Source of the DNA: a virus
Strand: one strand, 5' to 3'
IMG/VR virus record: IMGVR_UViG_3300046000_010980
Location: 1 to 33,360 of that record
Length of the DNA: 33,360 nucleotides
Positions 7,416-16,138 of the stretch are shown one piece after another (position 1 is the stretch's first letter; each line of letters begins with the position of its first letter). Position numbers and translations under genes: made by a program. Under the pieces are notes generated by a model. The model was not told where the DNA came from, ran no database searches, and saw nothing but the letters and a program-made list of their open reading frames with translations.

Positions 7416-7636
7416 GACAAATATTATTAAACGCAGTTAGAAGTCATGCTCGAGGACATATTGATAAACACGTAGCAAATGTTGAAGTTTATCTTAAAAA
7501 TCCTGCAGGTATTGGAGAACATTCAGATATAGTTGATGCAATCGAAATAGAGTTAAAATATATTGCTGAGTATCAGGATCAGATTGACATTCTAGATAAA
7601 TATTTTCCTAACACAACAGATCAAATCAATGGGTAG
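7412..7636 (+). CDS. Unknown 74-residue helical protein
   Basis: This gene overlaps the gp62-like stop by four bases (ATGA). The protein reads as two helices: an N-terminal RQILLNAVRSHARGHIDKHVANVEVYL and a C-terminal acidic stretch ending in DILDKYF. It resembles a small conserved hypothetical protein found beside replication genes in T4-like cyanophages, whose function I do not know. Tight coupling with gp62 suggests expression with the replisome. Confidence 0.7.
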   Translation: MRQILLNAVRSHARGHIDKHVANVEVYLKNPAGIGEHSDIVDAIEIELKYIAEYQDQIDILDKYFPNTTDQING

Positions 7637-8033
7637 TTCAATAAGTAAATACGAAGAAAATATGAGTGATAAAGAAATTATCAACAAAACCCAACAAGAT
7701 CGTAGTATTAAGGATTTTGAAAAAACTTATCCTGAATTAGCGGAAGCATTTAGAGAAATTCAAATTGAACAATATACCTTATTTGCATCCAAAATGATGG
7801 ATTATGGTTTAGGTAATATTGCTTTAGGTTCTGATTTAACTGAAAAAGAAGATGTTGATTTTTCTATGATGGGAATTTGGTTACGTTGTAATGATAAAGT
7901 TAATCGTTTAAAAAATCTCTTAAAACGAAAAGGAGATGCTTATGTAAAAAGTGAACCTATGATTGATAGTTTTGTAGACATATCAAATTATGGTATTATA
8001 GCACAATTAGTCCTTAGAGGACAATGGAAATAA
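7629..8033 (+). CDS. DUF1599 / Nmad1-like protein
   Basis: This 134-residue protein shows the pattern of DUF1599, also called nucleotide modification associated domain 1: FASKMMDYGLGNIALG, then MGIWLRCNDKVNRLKNLL, then SFVDISNYGIIAQLVLRG. Members are often encoded in phages near enzymes of modified-nucleotide metabolism, but their biochemical role is not settled. The ATG at 7629 overlaps the previous gene; MSDKEI at 7662 is an alternative start. Its presence leaves open that some of the sugar enzymes downstream act on DNA, but no thymidylate-synthase-like or base-hydroxylase gene is visible in the window. Confidence 0.75.
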   Translation: MGSSISKYEENMSDKEIINKTQQDRSIKDFEKTYPELAEAFREIQIEQYTLFASKMMDYGLGNIALGSDLTEKEDVDFSMMGIWLRCNDKVNRLKNLLKRKGDAYVKSEPMIDSFVDISNYGIIAQLVLRGQWK

Positions 8034-8040
8034 TTATATT

Positions 8041-9009
8041 TTGGCAAAAAAATTACCTAAAATAGTAAGAGAAATTCAAAACAATCCTCCCACTGAGGTA
8101 AATTTTGCTTATCAAAAGAATATTTCATATTCACAGATGTCTATTTATAGAAACTGTGCTCATAGATGGAAACTTCAGTATAAAGATAAAATAAAGCGTT
8201 TTACTTCATCTATACACACTGTATTTGGAACTGCTATACATGAATCAATCCAATCTTATTTGGGTACAATGTATAATACTTCTACTACGGTAGCGGATCA
8301 AATTAACATAGAAGATACATTTCAAGCTAATTTTATCAACGAATATCAAAAACAATACAAAGCAAATAATGGTTCCCATTTTTCATCAGCTGAGGAAATG
8401 AGAGAATTTTTTGAAGATGGAGTTGGAATCCTTAATTGGTTTAAAAAAAGAAAAACTAGATATTTTTCAAAACGTGGTTGGCATTTAGTTGGTTGTGAAA
8501 TACCTATTGTACTTGCACCAAATAAAATGTATAGTAACGTATTATACATGGGGTTCCTGGATATTGTAATGTATCATGAACCTACAAATAAATTCCGTAT
8601 AATCGATATTAAAACCAGCACTCGTGGTTGGGGAGATAAAGATAAAAAGAATGAAGATAAACAGTTTCAAATATTATTATACAAAACCTTCTTCTCAACT
8701 CAATACAATATTCCTTTAGATGATATCGAAGTTGAATTTTTTATTGTTAAAAGAAAAGTGATGGATATGGATGATGAAAAACTTATGTCACCTCATCAAG
8801 CATACAGAGTTCAAACATTTTCACCACCAAGTGGTAAAATTAAAATCGGTAGAGCCAAAAGTGCTATTGATGATTTTATAAGAGATTGTTTTAACACAAA
8901 TGGGGATATTAAGGAAGCTGAGTATCCTAAAAATATAAGTAAGTTTAGTTGTATGTATTGTCCTTATAAGGAAGATAGAGAAAATTGTGGAGAGGGTATA
9001 ATTTACTAA
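8041..9009 (+). CDS. PD-(D/E)XK nuclease, RecB/Cas4-like
   Basis: This is a predicted DNA exonuclease of the RecB/Cas4-like branch. It starts at TTG (8041), since no ATG precedes the conserved N-terminus. Residues around 29-45 read SYSQMSIYRNCAHRWKLQY, followed by GTAIHESIQSYL. The active-site core is FLDIVMY...FRIIDIKTS near residues 177-195 (D...DIK). A C-terminal C-x2-C-x8-C cluster (residues about 309-321) together with the N-terminal cysteine could hold an iron-sulfur cluster, as in Cas4 and AddB nucleases. Following the clamp-loader genes, it probably acts in recombination or end processing. Confidence 0.87.
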   Translation: MAKKLPKIVREIQNNPPTEVNFAYQKNISYSQMSIYRNCAHRWKLQYKDKIKRFTSSIHTVFGTAIHESIQSYLGTMYNTSTTVADQINIEDTFQANFINEYQKQYKANNGSHFSSAEEMREFFEDGVGILNWFKKRKTRYFSKRGWHLVGCEIPIVLAPNKMYSNVLYMGFLDIVMYHEPTNKFRIIDIKTSTRGWGDKDKKNEDKQFQILLYKTFFSTQYNIPLDDIEVEFFIVKRKVMDMDDEKLMSPHQAYRVQTFSPPSGKIKIGRAKSAIDDFIRDCFNTNGDIKEAEYPKNISKFSCMYCPYKEDRENCGEGIIY

Positions 9010-9017
9010 ACTACTTA

Positions 9018-9028
9018 TATATGTATAG
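9018..9028 (+). promoter_or_regulatory. Weak promoter-like box before the RHH gene
   Basis: The 45-base gap before the RHH gene contains TATATATGTAT, also found ahead of hsp20 (2519-2526 region). No TTG lies 20 bases upstream of the TATGTATAG portion, so this is only suggestive. Confidence 0.25.
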
Positions 9029-9054
9029 ACATAACATATAAACTAATAAAGATT

Positions 9055-9240
9055 ATGAGCACAAAAACAATGACACTAACTAGTGTAAAAATCCAAAGCG
9101 ATTTATTTGAAAATTTTAAAATTGAATGTGTAAAACGAAAGTTTTCTTTTCAAAAGCTTGCCGATCGGGCTATTTATTTGTACCTTACAGATGAGAATTT
9201 CCGTAAACAAGTTACAAATCAAACTAATACTGAACTATAA
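9055..9240 (+). CDS. Ribbon-helix-helix DNA-binding protein
   Basis: This 61-residue protein fits the Arc/CopG fold: a beta strand TSVKIQSDLFENF, helix 1 with KIECVKRKF, and helix 2 SFQKLADRAIYLYLTD. Such proteins bind operator DNA as dimers. The gene has a private leader of 45 bases with AATAAAGATTATG next to the start, and is the first gene upstream of the glycosyltransferases (12 bases away), so it may be a local repressor. Its operator is unknown. The fold call is by pattern only. Confidence 0.72.
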   Translation: MSTKTMTLTSVKIQSDLFENFKIECVKRKFSFQKLADRAIYLYLTDENFRKQVTNQTNTEL

Positions 9241-9251
9241 ATTAAAAATTA

Positions 9252-10706
9252 ATGAATCAAAGTTTTGAATCTCTTCCTAGAGAAAAAAGAAAAAAAATCC
9301 TACTAATATGTGATGATATTAGAGTACACTCGGGTGTTGCTACTGTAGCCAAAGAAATTGTAATGCATACCGCTCACCATTTTAATTGGGTAAATATAGC
9401 AGGTGCTATTTCACATCCAGAAAAAGGTAAAAAAATGGATCTTAGTGTGGCCGTTAATAATGAAATGGGTATGGAAGATTCTTCTGTGTTCTTATATTGT
9501 GTAGATGGATATGGTTCAGTACAGGATGTTCAAAACATTCTGGCAATGGAAAAACCAGATGCAGTAATGTTAATTACAGATCCAAGATACTTCCAACATA
9601 TTTTTAATATGGAAGATCAAATTCGTAAAATATGTCCTATTACTTATCTAAACATTTGGGACGATTATCCAGCTCCAAGATATAACCAACCTTACTATGA
9701 AGCTTGTGATTTATTAATGGGTATATCAAAACAAACAGTTAATATTAATAAATTAGTATTAGCCGATGTTAATAATGATAAAAGAGTATTTAGATATGTT
9801 CCTCACGGTTTAGACCATACTCATTTTTATCCAATCAATGAAGGCCATGAACAATATAAAGAATATTTAGATTACCGAAACAAAACTTTATTTAAAGGTG
9901 AAGAAGTAAACTTTGCATTATTCTTTAATTCAAGAAACATTCGTAGAAAACAAATTCCAGATGCAATGATGGCTTTTAGAGCATTCTTAGACTCATTGCC
10001 TTATGAAGAAGCATTGAAATGTAGGTTTGTTTTACATACTGAACTAGTTTCAGACCATGGTACCGATTTAACTAAAGTAAAAGAATATTTGTTTGATGAG
10101 AATTATAGTAAATGTATTATTTTCTCTCAAAATAAACTTGATAGAAAAACATTAAATTTCCTTTATAACATAGCTGATGCTCAAATCTTACTTACTTCTA
10201 ATGAAGGTTGGGGGTTAACAATTACAGAAGCTATTTTAGCAGGTACTCCTATTATTGCAAATGTAACAGGTGGTATGCAAGATCAAATGAGATTTGAAGA
10301 TGAGAATGGTAAATGGTTTACTCCATCTCCAGAAATCCCTTCAAACCATAGAGGTACATTTAAGAAACATGGTGAATGGGCTTTCCCAGTTTATCCAACT
10401 TCAAGATCAATTCAAGGTTCGCCTCCAACACCTTACATTTATGATGACAGATGTACTTGGGAAGATGCTTGTGATAGAATTAAAGAAGTATATGCTTTAC
10501 CTCGTGATGTAAGAAAAGCAAAAGGATTAAAAGGTAGAGAATGGGCTTTAAGTGATGAAGCAGGTTTTACAGCTAAACATCAAGCTGACAGAGTAATGGA
10601 AGCATTTGATGCTTTATTTAAAGTATGGACACCAAGAGAGAATTTTGAAATTGTAAATGCTACCGAGTATAAAGGTAAATTTTTAAACCATAAAATAGTA
10701 TATTAA
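9252..10706 (+). CDS. Glycosyltransferase, GT4-like (GT-B fold)
   Basis: The product should transfer a sugar from a nucleotide-sugar donor. The N-terminal Rossmann half opens with KKILLICDDIRVHSGVATVAKEI, the usual glycine-containing acceptor-side motif. The C-terminal half holds NEGWGLTITEAILAGTPII near residues 317-335, the E-x7-E signature that binds the donor in GT4 enzymes. The length of 484 residues is on the long side for the family, with an insertion after the signature (residues about 345-410). It starts the 7.7-kb glycosylation block, and its stop overlaps the next glycosyltransferase (TAATG). The donor and acceptor cannot be read from the sequence. Confidence 0.88.
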   Translation: MNQSFESLPREKRKKILLICDDIRVHSGVATVAKEIVMHTAHHFNWVNIAGAISHPEKGKKMDLSVAVNNEMGMEDSSVFLYCVDGYGSVQDVQNILAMEKPDAVMLITDPRYFQHIFNMEDQIRKICPITYLNIWDDYPAPRYNQPYYEACDLLMGISKQTVNINKLVLADVNNDKRVFRYVPHGLDHTHFYPINEGHEQYKEYLDYRNKTLFKGEEVNFALFFNSRNIRRKQIPDAMMAFRAFLDSLPYEEALKCRFVLHTELVSDHGTDLTKVKEYLFDENYSKCIIFSQNKLDRKTLNFLYNIADAQILLTSNEGWGLTITEAILAGTPIIANVTGGMQDQMRFEDENGKWFTPSPEIPSNHRGTFKKHGEWAFPVYPTSRSIQGSPPTPYIYDDRCTWEDACDRIKEVYALPRDVRKAKGLKGREWALSDEAGFTAKHQADRVMEAFDALFKVWTPRENFEIVNATEYKGKFLNHKIVY

Positions 10707-11980
10707 TGAATAAGCCAAGTTTTGTAATCAGTTGCCCAATAGATACTTACAGTGGATATGGAGCACGAGCACGTGATATTGTAAAAGCAATTATAAACAC
10801 AGAAAGGTATGATGTTAAAATCTTACCACAAAGATGGGGAGATACACCAACTAATTTCCTACAAGATAATAAGGAATGGGATTTTTTACTTCCATTTGTA
10901 TCACAACAACTAACAGCTCAGCCTGATATTTGGATGCAAATTACCATTCCAAGTGAATTTGTACCTCAGGGAAAATATAATATTGGTTGTACAGCAGGAA
11001 TTGAAAGTACTGGATGTGACCCATCTTGGATTGATGGTTTAAATAGAATGGATATGAATTGGGTTTCTTCAAATCATAGTAAAAAGGTATTTAGTGAAAT
11101 AAATTTTGAAAAAAGAGATCAAAATACTAATCAACCTATAGGAATAACTAAACTGGAAAAACCAATTGAAGTTGTATTTGAAGGAATTGATTTGAATGTA
11201 TACAAACATATTCCAAACGAAGATATCACTCTTAATTTAGATGCTATTAAAGAATCATTTTGTTATCTATTTGTAGGACATTGGATGCAAGGGGCTTTAG
11301 GCCATGATAGAAAAAATGTTGGTTTAACTATTAAATACTTCTTTGATGCCTTTAAAAACCAAAAATCCGCTCCTGCATTAATTCTAAAAGCATCAACTGG
11401 TAGAAACAGTTATATGAGTAGAGAAGCTATTTTAGATAGAATTAATTCCATTAAATCTTTATATAAAAATGATACTTTACCAAATGTCTATATTTTAAAC
11501 GGTGGACTTTCAGATGTAGAAATGAATGAATTATATAACCATCCAAAAGTAAAAGCTATGGTAAGTTTTACTAAAGGAGAAGGATATGGTAGACCTTTAT
11601 CTGAATTTGGTTTAAGTAAAAAACCAATTATTGCCTCAGGGTGGTCAGGACATTTAGATTTTTTAAATCCTCAAAATACAGTTTTACTTCCAGGACATTT
11701 AGAAAATGTAGATAGTAGTGCTGCTAATCAATGGTTAAGAAAAGATACTCAATGGTTTCAAGTAAGTGAAAAATTTGCTGTTTCTGCTTATAAAGATGTT
11801 TACAAAAACTATAAGAAATTTGGAGAAATGGGTAAAAAACAAGGATTTTATGTTAAAACAAATTTTAGTTATGAAAAAATGGCTGAATTAGTAGATAAAC
11901 TTTTACTTAATACAGTTCCTAAATTTCCTAAGCATGTAGAATTAGTTTTACCAACTTTAACAACACCAAAACTACAATAA
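10706..11980 (+). CDS. Glycosyltransferase, GT4-like (GT-B fold)
   Basis: A second predicted GT-B glycosyltransferase, 424 residues. The N-terminus reads SCPIDTYSGYGARARDIVKAI, matching the glycine-rich loop position of GT4 enzymes. FVGHWMQGALGHDRKNVG near residue 190 starts the donor half, and FTKGEGYGRPLSEFGLSKKPIIASGWSG (within about 288-316) gives the E-x7-E motif. It overlaps the previous glycosyltransferase and is followed after one base by an unknown gene. Two tandem GT4 enzymes suggest successive sugar additions on one acceptor, which is inference. Confidence 0.87.
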   Translation: MNKPSFVISCPIDTYSGYGARARDIVKAIINTERYDVKILPQRWGDTPTNFLQDNKEWDFLLPFVSQQLTAQPDIWMQITIPSEFVPQGKYNIGCTAGIESTGCDPSWIDGLNRMDMNWVSSNHSKKVFSEINFEKRDQNTNQPIGITKLEKPIEVVFEGIDLNVYKHIPNEDITLNLDAIKESFCYLFVGHWMQGALGHDRKNVGLTIKYFFDAFKNQKSAPALILKASTGRNSYMSREAILDRINSIKSLYKNDTLPNVYILNGGLSDVEMNELYNHPKVKAMVSFTKGEGYGRPLSEFGLSKKPIIASGWSGHLDFLNPQNTVLLPGHLENVDSSAANQWLRKDTQWFQVSEKFAVSAYKDVYKNYKKFGEMGKKQGFYVKTNFSYEKMAELVDKLLLNTVPKFPKHVELVLPTLTTPKLQ

Positions 11981-11981
11981 T

Positions 11982-12422
11982 ATGCAATACGATGAAATTA
12001 TAAATTGTCCTAAATCCGGGGGTGATTTATGTTATAAAATCCAAGTAAATGAAGATATAATTAATTATTTTAGTTTATCTTGTGGGTTTTGGACTAATAC
12101 ATTAATGATACCCGGGACTGAATTTTATGAAGAACAAATGTCAGTTTTACCTGAACTTCATAAAGCTATATCTTGGATTGATCCATCTACTGAATTAGTT
12201 TGGATTCCAAATACTATTAATGAACCAACCTTAGGGATGGTATTTGCTGAAGGTAATAGTGCTGATAACTGGGCTTGGGCTTCAGTTAGAACTAGAGAAT
12301 TAAGTGAAGAAGAACAAAAAGAAACAGGTTTAACTCATAAACCCGATATGACTACCAAACAAAATTTTGGAGAGCGTGATTATCTAGATGCTCTTTCGTA
12401 TATTGGGGTATTACCAGAATAA
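11982..12422 (+). CDS. Unknown 146-residue protein with zinc-ribbon remnant
   Basis: I recognise the general pattern but no function. It opens with INCPKSGGDLCYKI and SLSCGFWTN, which look like two halves of a zinc ribbon; CPKSGGD has a serine where CxxC would need cysteine, so the site is partly degenerate. The middle is LVWIPNTINEPTLGMVFAEG followed by NWAWASVRTRELSEEEQ, and it ends near DYLDALSYIG. Similar hypothetical proteins occur, from memory, in marine phages. Its position inside the glycosyltransferase run suggests shared regulation, not necessarily a sugar-related role. Confidence 0.7.
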   Translation: MQYDEIINCPKSGGDLCYKIQVNEDIINYFSLSCGFWTNTLMIPGTEFYEEQMSVLPELHKAISWIDPSTELVWIPNTINEPTLGMVFAEGNSADNWAWASVRTRELSEEEQKETGLTHKPDMTTKQNFGERDYLDALSYIGVLPE

Positions 12423-12425
12423 ATT

Positions 12426-13055
12426 ATGAAGATAAGTTACGGCATAACAGTATGTAATGAGGATAAAGAACTTCAATATTTAATTGAATTTATTAGCCCC
12501 ATAATAGATAAAGAAGATGAAATTGTAATTGTTTATGATAACAATAGAGTTACTAAAGAAGTATTAGATATATTAGAATACCATCAAGATAAGGTAATAG
12601 CTTTTCCATTTGATTTTCAACAGGATTTCTTAGAAAATAAGAATTATATGAATTCTAAATGTACAGGAGATTACATATTTCAGATAGATGCTGATGAAAT
12701 CCCATCAGAGATTTTAGTACTTAATTTAAAAGCAATACTAGAATCAAACCCAGTAGATGTTTTTATTATCCCTAGAGTTAACTTAGTCAAAGGTCTTACT
12801 CAAGAACATATCAATAAATGGGGGTGGAATGTAAATGAAAAAGGATGGGTTAATTGGCCTGACCAACAGAAAAGAATATATAAAAACGATTCTGTGATAA
12901 AATGGTCAGGACATAAAATACATGGGATGGTAGAAGGATATAATTCTTATGCTTTTCTCCCTACTGAAGAAATTTATTGTATCTATCATAATAAAGAAAT
13001 TAAAAGACAGGAACAACAAAATGAAAGATATGCACAAATACAAAAAACATTATAA
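12426..13055 (+). CDS. Glycosyltransferase, GT2-like (GT-A fold)
   Basis: This 209-residue protein resembles family 2 glycosyltransferases: YGITVCNEDKELQYLIEFI at the start, VYDNNRVTKEVLDIL, and the metal-binding DxD motif in FQIDADEIPSE near residues 81-91. The C-terminal WSGHKIHGMVEGY contains histidines typical of the acceptor side. It is short for the family and probably covers only the catalytic domain. It is followed with no gap by another GT2-like gene. Confidence 0.82.
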   Translation: MKISYGITVCNEDKELQYLIEFISPIIDKEDEIVIVYDNNRVTKEVLDILEYHQDKVIAFPFDFQQDFLENKNYMNSKCTGDYIFQIDADEIPSEILVLNLKAILESNPVDVFIIPRVNLVKGLTQEHINKWGWNVNEKGWVNWPDQQKRIYKNDSVIKWSGHKIHGMVEGYNSYAFLPTEEIYCIYHNKEIKRQEQQNERYAQIQKTL

Positions 13056-13850
13056 ATGGTAAGTTTAATTATTCCCTCATATAGAAATCCTGAATGTTTA
13101 GATCTATGTCTAAAATCAGCACTAGAAGGACAAGTTAACAATAATCAGATAGTAGTAGCTATAGACGGATTTATTGAAGAAAGTCAACATATATTAGAAA
13201 AATATAAAGATAATATATCATTACTTGATTTAGGTCATAATCAGGGTATGCAACAAGCACTTAATTTGGGTGTAATGAATGCTATTAATGAACGGATTGT
13301 TATTATTAATGATGACAATGTATTATGTAAAGATTGGGATATTATTATAGAAGAAGATTTAAAACCAGGAAATGTATTGACTATAAATCAAATAGAACCA
13401 TACGCAGGTATATTTGGTTTTCCTGTAGGTGATTTTGGTACAAACCCTAAAGAATTTAAATATAATGAGTTTATTGAATATGAATTATCTCTTAGAGAAG
13501 ATAAATTTTCTCCCGATGGTGGAATATTTCCATTTGCTATGTGGAAAAAAGATTATATGATTGTAGGAGGATTTGATACTTTATATAATTCTCCTTTTAT
13601 TTGTGATTGGGATTTCTTTCTTAAATTAGAACTAAATGGGTTAGATTTTATTAAAACTCATAGAGCTCATTTCTATCATTTTGTAAGTATGGCAACTAAA
13701 AAAGGAGTTAATAAAGAGGAAATGATAGCATCGGAAAATCCTGCTGTACAAATATTTAAATATAAATGGGGTATTTCTCCACAATTATTTGCTAATAATT
13801 CCCATAACCCTAAAAATGGAATTCAAGTTAAGGGTATAAAATTTAATTAA
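13056..13850 (+). CDS. Glycosyltransferase, GT2-like (GT-A fold)
   Basis: This 264-residue protein starts with SLIIPSYRNPECLDLCLKSAL, the classic GT2 opening, followed by GHNQGMQQALNLG, the DxD-like INDDN near residue 90, and the acceptor-site segment GGFDTLYNSPFICDWDFFLKL, which is usual in GT2 enzymes (GGFDE...D.D...R). It begins one base after the stop of the previous gene. The protein probably works with the neighbouring glycosyltransferases on one glycan. No membrane segment is visible, so it would be cytoplasmic. Confidence 0.86.
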   Translation: MVSLIIPSYRNPECLDLCLKSALEGQVNNNQIVVAIDGFIEESQHILEKYKDNISLLDLGHNQGMQQALNLGVMNAINERIVIINDDNVLCKDWDIIIEEDLKPGNVLTINQIEPYAGIFGFPVGDFGTNPKEFKYNEFIEYELSLREDKFSPDGGIFPFAMWKKDYMIVGGFDTLYNSPFICDWDFFLKLELNGLDFIKTHRAHFYHFVSMATKKGVNKEEMIASENPAVQIFKYKWGISPQLFANNSHNPKNGIQVKGIKFN

Positions 13851-13865
13851 AAATTTATTAAAATT

Positions 13866-14456
13866 ATGATTTACGATTTAGAAAAACAATTTGAAAACTT
13901 AAATAATATCCCTTCAGATATTAATGAACATTTTCCTGCTATGTTAAAATATGGTTCGGAGTGTAATCATATTACTGAAATGGGAGTAAGAGGAATTTGC
14001 TCTACTTGGGCCTGGTTAGCTTGTGAACCTAAAGATGCCTTATATTGTTATGATTTACATAACCCCTCAACTTGGGGTGGAGATATCCAACCATTAATTG
14101 ATACTGCTAACTTCTATGGTATAAATTTTAAATTTATAGAAGCTAATGTTTTAAATATAGATATTGAACCCACAGATTTATTATTTATTGATACCTGGCA
14201 TGTGTATGATCAATTGAAAGCTGAACTTGCTAGACATCACAAACAAGTAAAAAAATATATTTGTTTCCATGATACAACTACTTTTGCACATCGTGGTGAG
14301 GCAACAACTTCACATCATGATTTCCATGGTGAACTTACACCTAATAAAGGTTTATGGGATGCTGTTACTGAGTTCTTGGATGAATATAGTGATGAGTGGG
14401 AATTAGTTGAAAGATTTGAAAATAACAACGGATTTACAATTATAAAACGTAAATGA
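13866..14456 (+). CDS. Class I SAM-dependent methyltransferase-like protein
   Basis: This 196-residue protein resembles the Methyltransf_24 and cephalosporin-hydroxylase-like group: HITEMGVRGICSTWAWL at the SAM-binding loop, an acidic strand end in YCYDLHNPS, and TDLLFIDTWHVYDQLKAELARH, then YICFHDTTTF. The usual glycine-rich loop (E-x-G-x-G) is altered to EMGVRG. The C-terminal part WELVERFENNNGFTIIKR matches the end of such enzymes. In the glycan block it could methylate a sugar, a guess from context only. It shares a 4-base overlap with the next gene. Confidence 0.72.
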   Translation: MIYDLEKQFENLNNIPSDINEHFPAMLKYGSECNHITEMGVRGICSTWAWLACEPKDALYCYDLHNPSTWGGDIQPLIDTANFYGINFKFIEANVLNIDIEPTDLLFIDTWHVYDQLKAELARHHKQVKKYICFHDTTTFAHRGEATTSHHDFHGELTPNKGLWDAVTEFLDEYSDEWELVERFENNNGFTIIKRK

Positions 14457-15142
14457 GAATTATCTACCGAATTTCAGACAATGGTTATAATAAAATAAAA
14501 CCTGATTATATTAATAATGAATTATGTCTTAAAAATGCATCTGAGGTATTTACCGATGCAATTTGGAGTATAATAGCAGATAATACTTCAGAAATAACCA
14601 ATGACATGATTCAAAAATACATTACTAGGGATGCTATTTCATATGCATCCCAAGGTAATGGTGCTGCTACTTTTAATTTAGCTTTAAATGAAGCACTAAC
14701 ATATGATGATGATGAAATCATTTATTTTATTGAAAATGATTATCTTCATAAACCAAATAGTCAAAAAATTATTGAAGAGGGTTTGAGTTTAGGAGCTTCA
14801 TTCGTATCATTATATGATCATCCTGATAAGTATTTAGATCCTTCTAAAGGAGGAAACATATACTGTGGGGGAGGAGCAGAGGATACTAGAGTATATTTAA
14901 CTGAAAGTACACATTGGAAAATTACAAATAGTACTACAATGACTTTTGCTGCTAAAGTAAGTACATTAAAGGAAAATGAAGAAATCCTAAGACATCATAC
15001 ATCAGGAACTCATCCAAATGATTTTCAAATGTTTTTAGAGTTAAGAGCAAATAATAAATTATTAGTTACACCTATACCAGGTTATGCTACACACGGTGAA
15101 ACAGCTTGGTTAAGCCCATTAATAGATTGGAATAAAATATGA
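14453..15142 (+). CDS. Probable glycosyltransferase-like protein
   Basis: This 229-residue protein has a GT-A-like core: the opening RIIYRISDNGYNKIKP, then EIIYFIENDYLHKPNSQKIIEEGL near residues 87-110, where the acidic END could replace the DxD motif, then FVSLYDHPDKYLD and TNSTTMTFAAKV, and a histidine-rich C-terminal half. I recall similar proteins labelled glycosyltransferase in phages and capsule clusters, but the motifs are weaker than in the two preceding genes. It overlaps both neighbours by four bases. Confidence 0.65.
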   Translation: MRIIYRISDNGYNKIKPDYINNELCLKNASEVFTDAIWSIIADNTSEITNDMIQKYITRDAISYASQGNGAATFNLALNEALTYDDDEIIYFIENDYLHKPNSQKIIEEGLSLGASFVSLYDHPDKYLDPSKGGNIYCGGGAEDTRVYLTESTHWKITNSTTMTFAAKVSTLKENEEILRHHTSGTHPNDFQMFLELRANNKLLVTPIPGYATHGETAWLSPLIDWNKI

Positions 15143-16137
15143 ATAAAACAGTATTAATTACAGGAGTTGCGGGTTTACTGGGAAGTAGATTAGCAGATTG
15201 GATTATTGAACATCACCCAGAATGTAAAGTTGTTGGTATTGATGACTTAAGTGGAGGTTATAAAGAAAATATTAACCCTAAAGTTGAATTTTGGCAAATG
15301 AACTTAGTTGAACATCCAATTGAAAACTGTTTTGAGGTTAATAAATTTGATTATGTGTTTCATTTTGCTGCTTATGCTGCTGAGGGGTTATCACCTTTTA
15401 TCCGTTGTTTCAACTATGATAACAACTTAAAAGCCACAGCTCGCATAGTCAATGAATGTATAAAACACGACGTTAAAAGACTGGTATTTACGTCAACTCT
15501 TGCGGTTTATGGTCATGGTTATGGAGGTATATTTGATGAAACACAAATACCAAAACCAATCGATCCTTATGGGGTAGCTAAGTATGCTTGTGAAATGGAT
15601 ATTCAAATCGCAGGAGAACAACATGGTCTTGACTGGTGTATAATTAGACCACATAATGTTTATGGTATTAAACAAAATATTTGGGATAAATACAGAAATG
15701 TGTTAGGTATTTGGATGTATCAACATTTAAATAATCAACCCATAACCATATTTGGAGATGGTGAACAAACCCGAGCATTTAGTTATATAGATGATTCATT
15801 AGAACCACTTTGGAAAGCTGCTATATTACCTGGAGCAAGTAAAGAAATTATTAATCTAGGTGGTATAGAAGAATATTCAATTAAAGAAGCATCTCAAGTA
15901 TTAGCTGAAATATTAGGTGGAGTTGAAGTTACCCATTTAGAGGGAAGACATGAAGTAAAACACTCAATCCCAACATATCAAAAATCAGTCGACATATTAG
16001 GTTTTGAACATAAAACATCATTAAAAGATGGATTAACTGCAATGTGGAATTGGGTTAAAGTTCAACCTATGAAAGATAGATTTGTATGGGACAAGTACGA
16101 AGTAGATAAAGGAATTTATTCATTCTGGAAAAAATAA
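15139..16137 (+). CDS. NAD-dependent sugar epimerase/dehydratase (GalE-like)
   Basis: This is an extended short-chain dehydrogenase acting on a nucleotide sugar. The NAD-binding GVAGLLG is at residues 9-15 and the catalytic YGVAK at 144-148, with FTSTLAVYG before it. RPHNVYGI and FGDGEQTRAFSYIDD are typical of UDP-glucose 4-epimerase relatives. At 332 residues it is complete. It would supply a donor sugar to the glycosyltransferases, and the following gene is a second sugar-nucleotide enzyme. Whether it is a 4-epimerase, a UDP-glucuronate epimerase or a dehydratase cannot be decided from the visible motifs. Confidence 0.88.
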   Translation: MNKTVLITGVAGLLGSRLADWIIEHHPECKVVGIDDLSGGYKENINPKVEFWQMNLVEHPIENCFEVNKFDYVFHFAAYAAEGLSPFIRCFNYDNNLKATARIVNECIKHDVKRLVFTSTLAVYGHGYGGIFDETQIPKPIDPYGVAKYACEMDIQIAGEQHGLDWCIIRPHNVYGIKQNIWDKYRNVLGIWMYQHLNNQPITIFGDGEQTRAFSYIDDSLEPLWKAAILPGASKEIINLGGIEEYSIKEASQVLAEILGGVEVTHLEGRHEVKHSIPTYQKSVDILGFEHKTSLKDGLTAMWNWVKVQPMKDRFVWDKYEVDKGIYSFWKK

Positions 16138-16138
16138 A

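Noticed and set aside
10294-10512. Open frame inside the first GT4 gene
   Set aside because: It is a frame-shifted shadow of the glycosyltransferase, with low-complexity translation.
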